Below, in pieces: positions 14,611-22,101 of a DNA stretch of 30,581 bases. The notes below the pieces were generated by a model. That model had not been told where the DNA came from, did not search any database, and saw nothing but the letters and a program-made list of their open reading frames with translations. Numbering within the stretch: position 1 is the stretch's first letter; the number at the start of each line of letters is the position of its first letter. The stretch spans positions 1-30,581 of the forward strand of contig JAWVZB010000027.1 of NCBI GenBank assembly GCA_033722375.1, read 5' to 3'. The translations under genes and the position numbers were made by a program. This stretch comes from JAWVZB01 sp033722375 (GTDB lineage Bacteria > Actinomycetota > Nitriliruptoria > Nitriliruptorales > Nitriliruptoraceae).

Positions 14611-15864
14611 TCAGGCGCGCATCCACCGCCGGAGGTGGAGCGCGACCGCGATGAGCACGAGGCCCGCCGCGATGGGTCGCAGGATATGGGCGAGGTCGAG
14701 TTGCCGGTCGAAGATCTCGACGGTTCCGCCAGCGACCCGCTCCACGCGGAACTCGGGTTCGGCGGCGGCTTCGATGGTGTCCACCCCGTCGTAGTCGAGG
14801 CGGTCCTCGAAGGCCTCGCCCTCGCCGTAGTAGCGCTCGCGCGGCTCGGCGACCTCGGGCGTGCGGGTCTGCGGCGCGGTGAGCTGGCCGCTCGACCCGC
14901 TGGACCCGGCGGCGATCCGCTGGCGGACGCCGCCATCAGCGCTGCCCGAGGTGGAGCCGCCCTCGGACGGCGACGGGGAGGGGGACGGGGACGGGGACGG
15001 CGACTCCTCGCTGCTGGGCTGCTCGGTGGGATCCTCCGTCGGTTCCTCGGTGCTGTTCTCCGACGGCTCTCCGTCCTCGCCGGTCGGCGCTGCGGTCGTC
15101 CCGTCCGATGCCACGGTGACCTGCCAGGTCTTCGACACGGCGGTCAGATCCTGGCCGGTGTCCTCGCAAGCGGGCGCGGGCTCGCCGTCGACCAGACCAT
15201 CGGGGCGCAGGGTCACCACCCGGTAGTCGTAGGTGCCTTCGGCTGGCGCGGCGTCCCGGTAGGTGGATGCCGAGGGACCCAGAGTTGCCAGCGTGAGCCA
15301 AGACCCGCCGTCCGCGGCGCGCTGGATGCGGTAGCCGCTGATGTCGTACTCGGCGGCTGCGGTCCAGGACAGCACGACGTCGGCGCCGTCCGTCGTGACC
15401 GACAGATCAGTCACCGGCGACGGCGGTGCAGCCGCGACGAACGCGCCGTGGGACTCACCGCCGGTGGTGGTCGGTCCGGCATCGACGGTCGGGAGCAGCC
15501 ACCACTGCCCGTTGCAGGCCGGGGCGCCCTGGAACGGGGAGAGCGTGGCGGCGGACAGCGAAGGCCCCTGCCACCGGCTGGTCGTGGTCGTGGTGTCAGC
15601 CTCACAGTTGGCGACGCAGGTCAGCTCGACCGGCGCCGCGTCCGGATGCGGCTCCGCCCCGTCGATGCTGAGCTCGAGCACCACCTTGGAGGGATGCGGA
15701 TCGATGAGCCGGCGCTCCACATCGACGACGAGGTCGACCTGGCCGCTGAAGACGGCCCCCGGCTCAGGGGAGACGAACGTGACGGTGGCGTCGGCGAACG
15801 CGGCCGTCGGCACGGCCAACAGGGCCGCGGCAGCGGCCAGCACGGTGAGGACCGCTCGGCGCAC
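14611..15864 (-). CDS. Secreted, membrane-anchored protein with a fibronectin type III domain
   Basis: The 417-residue product starts with a Sec signal peptide (RRAVLTVLAAAAALLAVPTAAFA, cleavage near AFA-DA). A first beta-rich region with an Ig-like look (FVSPEPGAVFSGQVDLVVDV) carries Cys pairs suited to an extracellular disulfide. A clear Fn3 domain follows at about 147-245 (SPVTDLSVTTDGADVVLSW to YDYRVVTLRPDG). A Thr/Glu/Ser/Pro-rich linker with an SP dipeptide run then leads to a C-terminal hydrophobic helix (LAHILRPIAAGLVLIAVALHL) with a basic tail. It should be displayed outside and held by this helix. There is no LPXTG/LAXTG motif, so it is not a sortase substrate. GGAGGT precedes the GTG start. 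Function unknown. Confidence 0.85.
   Translation of the reverse strand: MRRAVLTVLAAAAALLAVPTAAFADATVTFVSPEPGAVFSGQVDLVVDVERRLIDPHPSKVVLELSIDGAEPHPDAAPVELTCVANCEADTTTTTSRWQGPSLSAATLSPFQGAPACNGQWWLLPTVDAGPTTTGGESHGAFVAAAPPSPVTDLSVTTDGADVVLSWTAAAEYDISGYRIQRAADGGSWLTLATLGPSASTYRDAAPAEGTYDYRVVTLRPDGLVDGEPAPACEDTGQDLTAVSKTWQVTVASDGTTAAPTGEDGEPSENSTEEPTEDPTEQPSSEESPSPSPSPSPSPSEGGSTSGSADGGVRQRIAAGSSGSSGQLTAPQTRTPEVAEPRERYYGEGEAFEDRLDYDGVDTIEAAAEPEFRVERVAGGTVEIFDRQLDLAHILRPIAAGLVLIAVALHLRRWMRA
14972..15004 (-). repeat. Six-base tandem repeat encoding a Ser-Pro run
   Basis: Degenerate GACGGG/GAGGGG/GACGGC units in tandem encode the SPSPSPSP linker of the fibronectin-III protein. Such tracts can vary in length by slippage; the unit is a multiple of three, so the frame would be kept. 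Confidence 0.6.
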
Positions 15865-15939
15865 GTCGTCACCTCCGGGGGGGCTCGAGGTCTCTCCCTG
15901 TCACCCTCACCAACGAGCGAACACCCGCGGGGTTGCGGT

Positions 15940-16524
15940 TCAGGACCGGGCCCAACCCCGTTCTTCCGGCCGGGCGGGGCGCACGACCAGCGCGATCCCG
16001 TGCTGCCGCCAGGACGCCGTGCGTCGCCCCGCCCAGTCCAGCACGTCGTCGTCGAGCCCGGCCCCAGCCCGGTTCAGGACCACCACCACGGGGTCCAGCG
16101 CCTGGGCCCGCAGGAACCCGAGCACGCGTCGTTCCCCGCCGGAGAGCACCCCGGCGGGCGCCCCGCTCCGCCCCGCCAAGAGCGGGGCGTCCGCGAGCAG
16201 TTCGTCCGCCCGCGTCGGGGTGGTGACGGCCGCGAGGTGGTCGCGCACCGACAGGTCCGGCGCCACGGACCCCGTCCCCACGACCGCGAGGCCGCGCCGG
16301 GCCCGTGCGGCTACATCGAGCCGCCGGATCGACGTGCCCGCCAGCTCGACCTCCTCGGCGGCGGGATCGCGGTCGAGGAGCGCACCGACGACCACATCGG
16401 CATGGGGTCCGTCAACGAGCGCGGCACCGCCCCGCTCGACCGAGAGTTCCCGCACGCCGGTGGGGAGGCGGACGCGGGCCCGCAGCACCACGCCTCCGGG
16501 GCCGGAGCGCCGAGAGTCACCCAT
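15940..16524 (-). CDS. Degenerate LivF-like ABC ATPase with only the signature half intact
   Basis: The 194-residue product is shorter than usual LivF (about 235) yet keeps its order: an RLDVAARARRGLAVV block, then LSVRDHL, then LSGGERRVLGFLRAQALDP at about 127-145. The signature LSGGE and a D-loop-like GLD (156-158) are present. The Walker A site has decayed to DGPHADVVVG (38-47) with no Lys. The Q-loop glutamine is lost (AVVGTGSVAPD). Walker B reads VVVVLNRAG in place of LLLDEP, and the switch His is lost (LVVRPA). This subunit therefore cannot hydrolyse ATP in its own site but can offer its signature to the LivM-LivG partner. Its ATG overlaps the upstream gene's stop by 8 bases. It is the last gene of the importer set. 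Confidence 0.8.
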   Translation of the reverse strand: MGDSRRSGPGGVVLRARVRLPTGVRELSVERGGAALVDGPHADVVVGALLDRDPAAEEVELAGTSIRRLDVAARARRGLAVVGTGSVAPDLSVRDHLAAVTTPTRADELLADAPLLAGRSGAPAGVLSGGERRVLGFLRAQALDPVVVVLNRAGAGLDDDVLDWAGRRTASWRQHGIALVVRPARPEERGWARS

Positions 16525-18040
16525 CGGCGACCCCCAGCCGGATCACCTGGTCGGCCGCCGCCGCGATCTCCGGACGGTGCTCGGCGACCACCACCACGCT
16601 CCCGCTCGCGGCGAGGTGTCGGAGGAAGGCCCGCACGACCACGGGTGGGTGGCTCGCTCCGGGCTCGTCGAGGAGTGCAACGGCGGGGCGGCGGGCCGCG
16701 AGCCGCAAGAGGTCGGAGGTCCCGTCGGCGCCCACCAGGGCCCGCGCGGCGTGGTAGGCCGACCGGTCCCGCTCGTCGGCGGCGGCACCGGTCTCCGCAT
16801 CCTGGTCGGGCACGTCCTGGGGCCGCTGCCAGGTCCGGGCGACGCCTGCGCGGGCACGGCGCCGTGCTCCTGATGGCGCCGGCGCGCCACGGAGCCGCAC
16901 GCCGTTGGCGTCCGGCAACTGGCCCCCGATCCGCGCGAGCAGCGTCGACTTCCCGACCCCGTTGGGGCCGACGAGGGCGACGATCTCCCCCGGCTCTGCA
17001 TCGAAGCGCACCCGCCGGTCGTCCGGGAGGGTGAGGTCGACCTGGAGCGAGGCGCGGCCGCCACGGCGGTCGCGGCCATCGGTTGTCGCCGGAGGTGGTG
17101 TCGAGCGGTCCCAGTCCTGGAAGGGGGCTCCCCTCCGCACCGCCAGGACGACCAGACCGACGAGACCGCCGACCAGGGCCGCCGAGGCCTCGCCGGGGAC
17201 GAGGGTGCCGAGCACCGGAGCACCCCACACCACGAGCGTGGCGAGGAGCGGTCCCCACGGCGGCAGGCCGGCGAGCAGCCCGGCGACGACCACCGTCGCC
17301 GCGAACGGCAGCCCGAACGCAGCCGGGATCACCGATCCGGAGCTCGCCGCCAGCGCGGCTCCGCCCACGCCGATCGCGAAGCCGCCGACCGCGCCGGCGA
17401 GGGACGTGCGGACCGGTGCCGCGTCCCCGAGGCTGGCCGAGACGGCAGACGACGCGGCCGCGACCGCGGCACGGGCCGCCTCCCGGCTGCGGGCGTAGCT
17501 CCTGGCAACGCTCAAGACGGCCAGGACCACCGCCGCCAGTACGGCGAGGTGTGCGCGGGGCGTGTCGGTGAGTAGCGGCACGGCGTGGTAGCCGGCCGCC
17601 CCGCCCGCACCGGGCCACTGCTCGAGCAGCGCGACCACAGCCGCCCCTGCGGCCAGCGATGCGAGCGTGCCGGACAGGCGTCCGACACGTCCGATCACGC
17701 CACCGACCAGGGCTCCGAGTGTGGCGCCGGCCAACCCCCCGAGGAGGAGGCCCGCCACGGCGGGCAGGCCGGCGTTCGCCCCCGTCACCGCACCGCCGTA
17801 GGCGCCGAGCCCGGCAACAGCGCCGACCGACAGGTCGACTATCCCGACCCGTCCGACCGTCACCGAGGCGCCGGTGACGACGAGCGTCAACGCGAGCAGC
17901 GTGGCCACCGCATCGACGACCACCAGGGGGACGACGATCAGCCACACGCCGCCCAGCACGCTCGCGAGCACCGCGACCGCCATCCGACGGCCCTGCCCCT
18001 CGGTGATGCGGTCACGCACGCTCACCATGCCCGCCCCCAT
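16517..18040 (-). CDS. LivM-type permease fused to a LivG-type ATPase lacking the signature motif
   Basis: The 507-residue product has eight or more hydrophobic helices over about 20-302, with the branched-chain-amino-acid permease pattern (VTVGRVGIVDLSVGAVAGLGAY). An ABC ATPase follows at about 332-507. That domain has Walker A GPNGVGKS at 358-365, a Q-loop in ARTWQRPQ (Gln405), Walker B with catalytic Glu in VALLDEP (Asp458, Glu459) and the switch His in VVAEHRP (His488). The LSGGQ-type signature and the D-loop are missing: the segment before Walker B reads TSDLLRLAARRP. The motifs lost are those its neighbour keeps. The ATG at 18040 has AGGAG five bases upstream. The GTG at 18025 would form a GTGA overlap with the previous stop and is an alternative start. 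Confidence 0.85.
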   Translation of the reverse strand: MGAGMVSVRDRITEGQGRRMAVAVLASVLGGVWLIVVPLVVVDAVATLLALTLVVTGASVTVGRVGIVDLSVGAVAGLGAYGGAVTGANAGLPAVAGLLLGGLAGATLGALVGGVIGRVGRLSGTLASLAAGAAVVALLEQWPGAGGAAGYHAVPLLTDTPRAHLAVLAAVVLAVLSVARSYARSREAARAAVAAASSAVSASLGDAAPVRTSLAGAVGGFAIGVGGAALAASSGSVIPAAFGLPFAATVVVAGLLAGLPPWGPLLATLVVWGAPVLGTLVPGEASAALVGGLVGLVVLAVRRGAPFQDWDRSTPPPATTDGRDRRGGRASLQVDLTLPDDRRVRFDAEPGEIVALVGPNGVGKSTLLARIGGQLPDANGVRLRGAPAPSGARRRARAGVARTWQRPQDVPDQDAETGAAADERDRSAYHAARALVGADGTSDLLRLAARRPAVALLDEPGASHPPVVVRAFLRHLAASGSVVVVAEHRPEIAAAADQVIRLGVADG

Positions 18041-18873
18041 GCGCGCTCCTCCTCGCTGCCCCGGAGGACGAGCACCGCGATGACGACCAGACCGACGAAG
18101 GCGCTGCTACCGATGCCGGGCCAGAGGGACAACGCCACCGCTTCGGCGAGGCCGAGTCCCAGGCCGGCAGCGATGGCCCGGAACGGGCCCACCCGACCGA
18201 GGACGAGCGCCGCGGCCACGCCACGGATCGTGAAGCCTGCGCCCTGGCCCGCGCCGACGAAGGTCACGGGGGTGACGAGCAGGCCGGCGAGCACCGCCGC
18301 CGCGCCGGTGACCGCCAACGCGGCGGCACGGGTTCTGGCGGGTGTGATCCCGAAGTACCGGGCGGCCTCGGGGTCGCTGCCCGCCAGCCGGACGCGGCGG
18401 CCCCATCTCGTCCGCGCCAGGGCGATGCCCAGCACCGCCGCCCCCAGCCCGCCGAAGACCAGCGCGGAGACGACGCTGCCGGGGACCCCTGCGACGTCGG
18501 GGAGGTCGAGGAACGCCGTCGGACGGTAGGTCCGCGCCCCGACCACGCGGACGGTCAGCGCGTCCAGGACGCCGGCGACGAGCGCGATGCCGACGAGGAC
18601 CGGCGCCCCGCCCGGGAGCCACCGGAGCACGAGCGGCTCGAGCAGCGCGCTCAGTGCGGCACCGACGGCGAGCGCAGCCAGCACCGCGAGCGGTGTCGGG
18701 ATGCTCGTCACCACGTCGACCCCGACCAGCACCTCGAGCAGCACCCCCGCGACCAGTACCTCACCGACGGCCAGGTGCAGGGTGCGCGTGGCGATCGCGG
18801 TGACGGCGACCGCAGCGCCGAGCAGCCCGTAGACCGAGCCGAGGACGAGAGCAGCGACGACGAGGTCGGTCAC
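18022..18873 (-). CDS. LivH-type ABC importer permease
   Basis: The 283-residue membrane protein has about eight helices. It carries the LivH family features: an N-terminal TDLVVAALVLGSVYGLLGAAVAV, the TLHLAVGEVLVAGVLLE block, the cytoplasmic GRRVRLAGSDPEAARYFGI coupling region (family pattern GRxxRAxxxdxxxAxxxGI), and FTIRGVAAALVLGRVGPF near the C-terminus. It would form half of the membrane channel, with the LivM part of the next gene as the other half. The GTG at 18873 overlaps the stop of the binding-protein gene as GTGA. The longer open frame upstream of it is antisense-like junk inside that gene. Confidence 0.88.
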   Translation of the reverse strand: MTDLVVAALVLGSVYGLLGAAVAVTAIATRTLHLAVGEVLVAGVLLEVLVGVDVVTSIPTPLAVLAALAVGAALSALLEPLVLRWLPGGAPVLVGIALVAGVLDALTVRVVGARTYRPTAFLDLPDVAGVPGSVVSALVFGGLGAAVLGIALARTRWGRRVRLAGSDPEAARYFGITPARTRAAALAVTGAAAVLAGLLVTPVTFVGAGQGAGFTIRGVAAALVLGRVGPFRAIAAGLGLGLAEAVALSLWPGIGSSAFVGLVVIAVLVLRGSEEERAWGRAW

Positions 18874-20216
18874 GGGCGCGCCACCGGTCCGGGTGGTGGC
18901 AGCGGCGGGGTGTACTCGGGAGGCGGGCCCTGCCGTTCGATGAGACGTCGCGCCAGATCCAGCGCCGGGCCCTCGAGCACCTCGAGCAGGTAGTCGGCCG
19001 AGACCTGCGACCGCCAGAAGCGACGGTGGTAGTCGGGGTCCAGGCGGGGGTCCACGTCGAACGTGATGGCGAGGTGATGGAAGCGAGCGACGTGGAGCTC
19101 GGACACCTCCCACGTCTCCCCGTCACCCAGGCCCGAGTAGGTCTTGAGGAGACCGTCGTGGACCACCTCGTCGAGGGCCTCGCCGACCGGGCGGGGCGCG
19201 GCCGAGCCGGCCTGCTCCACAGCGGCAGCCACCAGCTTGGTCGCGTCGTACGCGGCCGTGGCGACCACCGGGACGTCGAGGACGAGCGTGTCGAGCTGGG
19301 GCAGCGCCCCGAGCCCGTGCTCCCCGTGGTAGCGGAGCAGGAACGACATGAGCTCGGTGCCGGTGAACCACTCGCGACGGAACGGGAACGCGAGCACGAC
19401 ACCCTCGGACGCCTCCCCCGCCAGCGTGCGGTACTCGGAGACGAACGCGCTGGCGGGCACCGAGAGCTGCACGTCCCAGCCGACCCGCCGGACCGCCACC
19501 GTCGCCCGGGCCGCCACTGGGGGCGGGGCCCAGATGAGCAGCGCCCCGGCGTCAGGCGCCTGCGACCGGAGCGATCCGATAGCGGGGTCGAACCGGCTGG
19601 TGGACGCGGGCACCTCGAGGACCGCGACGTCCTCGACGCCGCCGGAACGGAGCCCTTCGGTCAGGGCGTCGGTGACGGCCGCACCCTCCGTCGGATCGGC
19701 GACGACCACGGCGACGTCGGTCACCTCGCGCACTTCGGTGAGCCACCACCCGAGCGTCCGCGCCTGCACCGCCGCCGACGGGATGGTGCGGACGACGGGA
19801 GCCGGTGCCTCGCCGAGGTCCCCCGAGAACGACGCCGGCAGCAGAGCAGGGACGTCGCGCCGGGCGAGAGGGCTGCGGGGCGACAGGAGGATCCCGGGGG
19901 CCTCCGGTCCGATGATCGCCGTCACGCGGTCACGCTCCGCGAGCCGAGCGAGCTGGGCGGGGAGCTGGACGAGGTCGGCGTCGTCGACCACGACCAGCTC
20001 CACGTCGCTGCCGAGGAGCCCGCCGTCACGGTTCAGCTCGGCGACCGCGAGGGTCACGCCGTTCTTGATCTCCTCGCCGAGGTAGGCACGAGCGCCCGAC
20101 AACGGTGCCACCACGCCGATCGTCACGCGGTCGGTGCGACCGCCTCGGGTCCCGGCGACGACCGCCGTGATCGTCAGCAGGACCAGCGCGGTGGCGAAGA
20201 GGCGGCGAAGGCTCAC
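18870..20216 (-). CDS. Periplasmic-type substrate-binding protein, LivJ/Peripla_BP_6 family
   Basis: The 448-residue product has an N-terminal hydrophobic export segment (RRLFATALVLLTITAVVAG). A type I periplasmic-binding fold follows: VTIGVVAPLSGARAYLGEEI, NGVTLAVAELNRDGGLLG, and TAIIGPEAP, which is the usual ligand-contact region. These proteins capture amino acids, amides or urea for the importer; the ligand is not predictable here. Unlike most Gram-positive binding proteins there is no Cys in the export segment, so it is not a standard lipoprotein and may stay anchored by the uncleaved helix or be released. The C-terminus has a Pro-rich tail after about residue 425. The GTG start is only 24 bases from the sortase stop upstream. 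Confidence 0.85.
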   Translation of the reverse strand: MSLRRLFATALVLLTITAVVAGTRGGRTDRVTIGVVAPLSGARAYLGEEIKNGVTLAVAELNRDGGLLGSDVELVVVDDADLVQLPAQLARLAERDRVTAIIGPEAPGILLSPRSPLARRDVPALLPASFSGDLGEAPAPVVRTIPSAAVQARTLGWWLTEVREVTDVAVVVADPTEGAAVTDALTEGLRSGGVEDVAVLEVPASTSRFDPAIGSLRSQAPDAGALLIWAPPPVAARATVAVRRVGWDVQLSVPASAFVSEYRTLAGEASEGVVLAFPFRREWFTGTELMSFLLRYHGEHGLGALPQLDTLVLDVPVVATAAYDATKLVAAAVEQAGSAAPRPVGEALDEVVHDGLLKTYSGLGDGETWEVSELHVARFHHLAITFDVDPRLDPDYHRRFWRSQVSADYLLEVLEGPALDLARRLIERQGPPPEYTPPLPPPGPVARP

Positions 20217-20223
20217 GCCGGGG

Positions 20224-20229
20224 AGCCTA
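20224..20229 (-). promoter_or_regulatory. Candidate -10 element for a leaderless binding-protein mRNA
   Basis: TAGGCT lies seven bases before the GTG at 20216 on the minus strand, and no ribosome site is seen between them. This would fit leaderless transcription, or may be chance, with the gene read through from the sortase. Confidence 0.3.
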
Positions 20230-20240
20230 CGGCGCGCGGC

Positions 20241-21020
20241 TCAGGCCTCGTTGGTCCCGTACTGGGCGTCGTAGGTGTCCGCCGGGTGGCTGTCGGCCAG
20301 GACCGCACGGATGATGAGCCGCTTGGCGGCTGACCCCTTCGGGTGGCAGGTCGTCAAGGTCAGGGTCGAGCCAGAGGTCGGGGCCACCACCTGCCAGTCC
20401 TTGGGGTCGGTGATGCACGCAGCACCCTCGGTCCGGCGGCAGTTCTCGCTGGCAGGCTCGTCGGTGATGACGTAGCGGTGGTCCCCCACCGGGGTGACGA
20501 GCCAGACCTCGTCGCCGTCCTGGAGCTCGTCGAGCCGGTTGAACGGCCGCCCGTAGGTGGTCCGGTGACCCGCGATGGCGACGTTGCCGACCTGGCCCGG
20601 TAGCGGGGTGTTGGGGTAGTGGCCGGCCCCGGCCCGCAGGGCAGCCGGCGAGGTTCCCTCGACCACGAGCGTCTCGACGTCGAGCGCGGGGATGGCGATC
20701 TTCGTCAGCGCGCGGCCGGTCTTGCCCTGCACAGCCTCGCGGTACTGATCGAACGTGTCGACCCGGATCTGGACGAACTCGTCCTCGAGCCGCTGCTGGA
20801 TGACCTGCTCGGTGTAGACGTCGGTGAAGAACGGGTAGGTGAACATCCCCGCCCCGGCCAGGAAGAGGAGCGTGGTCAGAACCGAGAGGATGTTGCGGCC
20901 CAGTGGCCGGCGCCGCACCGAGTCCATCAGGTACCCGATCCCCGACGAGCGCCCCGCAGTCTCGATGTCGTAGGCGAGCGGCGCGTCGTCGGTGCGTGGC
21001 TCTGGCGTCTCGGCGTCCAT
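20241..21020 (-). CDS. Class E-type sortase
   Basis: The 259-residue transpeptidase should join exported proteins to peptidoglycan. An acidic cytoplasmic N-terminus of about 40 residues precedes one membrane helix (about 44-65), and the sortase domain follows outside. The catalytic residues are His152 in IAGHRTTYGRPF, Cys225 in TLTTCHPKGS and Arg234 in AKRLIIRA. The TLTTCHPKxSxxxRL form is typical of actinobacterial class E sortases, which favour LAXTG-type signals. GAGG precedes the ATG. It lies between the Tad pilus genes and the importer on the same strand. No protein in the window carries a sorting signal, so its substrates are elsewhere. Confidence 0.92.
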   Translation of the reverse strand: MDAETPEPRTDDAPLAYDIETAGRSSGIGYLMDSVRRRPLGRNILSVLTTLLFLAGAGMFTYPFFTDVYTEQVIQQRLEDEFVQIRVDTFDQYREAVQGKTGRALTKIAIPALDVETLVVEGTSPAALRAGAGHYPNTPLPGQVGNVAIAGHRTTYGRPFNRLDELQDGDEVWLVTPVGDHRYVITDEPASENCRRTEGAACITDPKDWQVVAPTSGSTLTLTTCHPKGSAAKRLIIRAVLADSHPADTYDAQYGTNEA

Positions 21021-21047
21021 GGCTGTCCTCGTGCGTGTGGCGGCCCC

Positions 21048-21066
21048 GGGCTCCTCGTCGGAGCCC
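21048..21066 (-). terminator. Hairpin between the tad operon and the sortase gene
   Basis: GGGCTCC (21048-21054) and GGAGCCC (21060-21066) pair around TCGTC in the 106-base gap after the last tad gene. No T-tract follows. It may end tad transcription or only attenuate it. Confidence 0.4.
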
Positions 21067-21126
21067 CGTCGTCCGACGTAACGAGTGGGAGGGCCCGAAG
21101 TTTCCCTGTCCGAGCGTACGGACCGG

Positions 21127-21510
21127 TCACGGAGGGACGAGCCGTGCTGCTGCCCGTGCGGTCACCCGACGGGCCGCGTACCGGGTGATGAGCACGCCAT
21201 CGACCCGGCGGGAGACCTCGACCTCGACGCGGCGGGCGCCCGGGCGACACCGGCACGTCTCGAGCCGGCTGTCAGCGGCGGTGGTGACCAGCTCGGCGGC
21301 CGCTCGTGGCGACCCCGGTTGGCGACCCCTCGGGTCACTGACCGCGACCGCGGCCAGTGCAGCACCGTCGGCAGCAGCCTGTGCCGCGGATGCGGCAGCC
21401 AGGTAGGCGGTGATGTCGAGCACGATGACGAGCAGGACCAGCCCGATCACCGCCGCAGTGCCCCCGACCGCGATCGTCGCGCCACCGTCCTCGCTGCGGA
21501 GGTCGATCAC
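21127..21510 (-). CDS. TadG-like pilus assembly protein
   Basis: The 127-residue product starts with a short charged region and one strongly hydrophobic helix (AVIGLVLLVIVLDITAYLAAA), followed by the Ala-rich AAQAAADGAALAA segment typical of the Flp-assembly TadG/TadE N-terminal family. The rest is a small extracytoplasmic beta-rich part with two close Cys (ETCRCRPG). In size and position it matches the short Rv3654c-type proteins of actinobacterial tad loci. The GTG start overlaps the tadE stop as GTGA (21507-21510). It is the last gene of the tad operon. Confidence 0.8.
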   Translation of the reverse strand: MIDLRSEDGGATIAVGGTAAVIGLVLLVIVLDITAYLAAASAAQAAADGAALAAVAVSDPRGRQPGSPRAAAELVTTAADSRLETCRCRPGARRVEVEVSRRVDGVLITRYAARRVTARAAARLVPP

Positions 21511-21866
21511 TGGCCCACCCCCGGCTCGACGCGGGTCGCGGCGGTGGCCCGGACCTCGAAGCGCTTGGGACCAAGGTGCGTGTCGAGCACGACCTCGACG
21601 GTGACCGTGTCCCCGGCGGATCGTCCGGCAGGCTGGATGGTGACACCGGCAGCGCGATCGCCGATCGCGGCTGTCACCGCCCGGTCGACGGCTGCGTTGC
21701 TGGTCGAGGTGGCAGCCGCCCGTGCACCGGCACGGGCGGCCTCGTGGGCGAGGAGCACGTCACGGCCGAGCACCAGTCCCTGGAGCGCGGTGAGCACCGC
21801 CAGGAGCAGGAGCGGCAGCGCGAGCGCGAACTCGAGGCTCAAGACCCCCTCGTCGCGACGGTTCAT
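21507..21866 (-). CDS. tadE: TadE-like pseudopilin
   Basis: The 119-residue product has a prepilin-like N-terminus: a short positive leader ending in Gly7, then VLSLEFALALPLLLLAVLTA. The Glu at +5 is followed by an aromatic residue, as in pseudopilins processed by a prepilin peptidase. The exposed part is short and ends in a beta-rich section. TadE proteins are minor structural or assembly parts of the Flp pilus. The ATG at 21866 overlaps the pilin stop as ATGA, and the stop overlaps the next start as GTGA. A longer open frame upstream runs through the pilin gene and is not used. Confidence 0.85.
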   Translation of the reverse strand: MNRRDEGVLSLEFALALPLLLLAVLTALQGLVLGRDVLLAHEAARAGARAAATSTSNAAVDRAVTAAIGDRAAGVTIQPAGRSAGDTVTVEVVLDTHLGPKRFEVRATAATRVEPGVGQ

Positions 21867-22084
21867 GCCCCGACGAGCACGCGGACCTTGTCGAAGACGG
21901 CGCCGAACAGCGAGAAGATCGCGCCGCCGGAGGCCCACTTGATGGCGAGACCGACGATGGTCGCACCGAGGATCGCGAGCAGGCCGTACTCGCTGACGAG
22001 CGAGCCGTCCTCGTCCTCGAGGCGCTGGTGGATGGATGCATCGTCGGTCGTGGGGCCGGTGTTGTCGTTCACGGTTCGCTGCAT
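21863..22084 (-). CDS. flp: Flp-type major pilin
   Basis: The 73-residue protein has a 27-residue acidic leader ending in Gly27, then SLVSEYGLLAILGATIVGLA. The Gly|xxxxEY processing motif (Glu +5, Tyr +6) followed by a hydrophobic helix is the Flp pilin signature. The short C-terminus is amphipathic. GGAGG lies seven bases before the ATG. Mature pilin would be about 46 residues, in the range for Flp or DUF4244 proteins. It lies 17 bases after the tadB/C-like gene and overlaps tadE by four bases. No prepilin peptidase gene is in the window. Confidence 0.85.
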   Translation of the reverse strand: MQRTVNDNTGPTTDDASIHQRLEDEDGSLVSEYGLLAILGATIVGLAIKWASGGAIFSLFGAVFDKVRVLVGA

Positions 22085-22101
22085 GGTTCCTCCGTTCGGG
22101 A

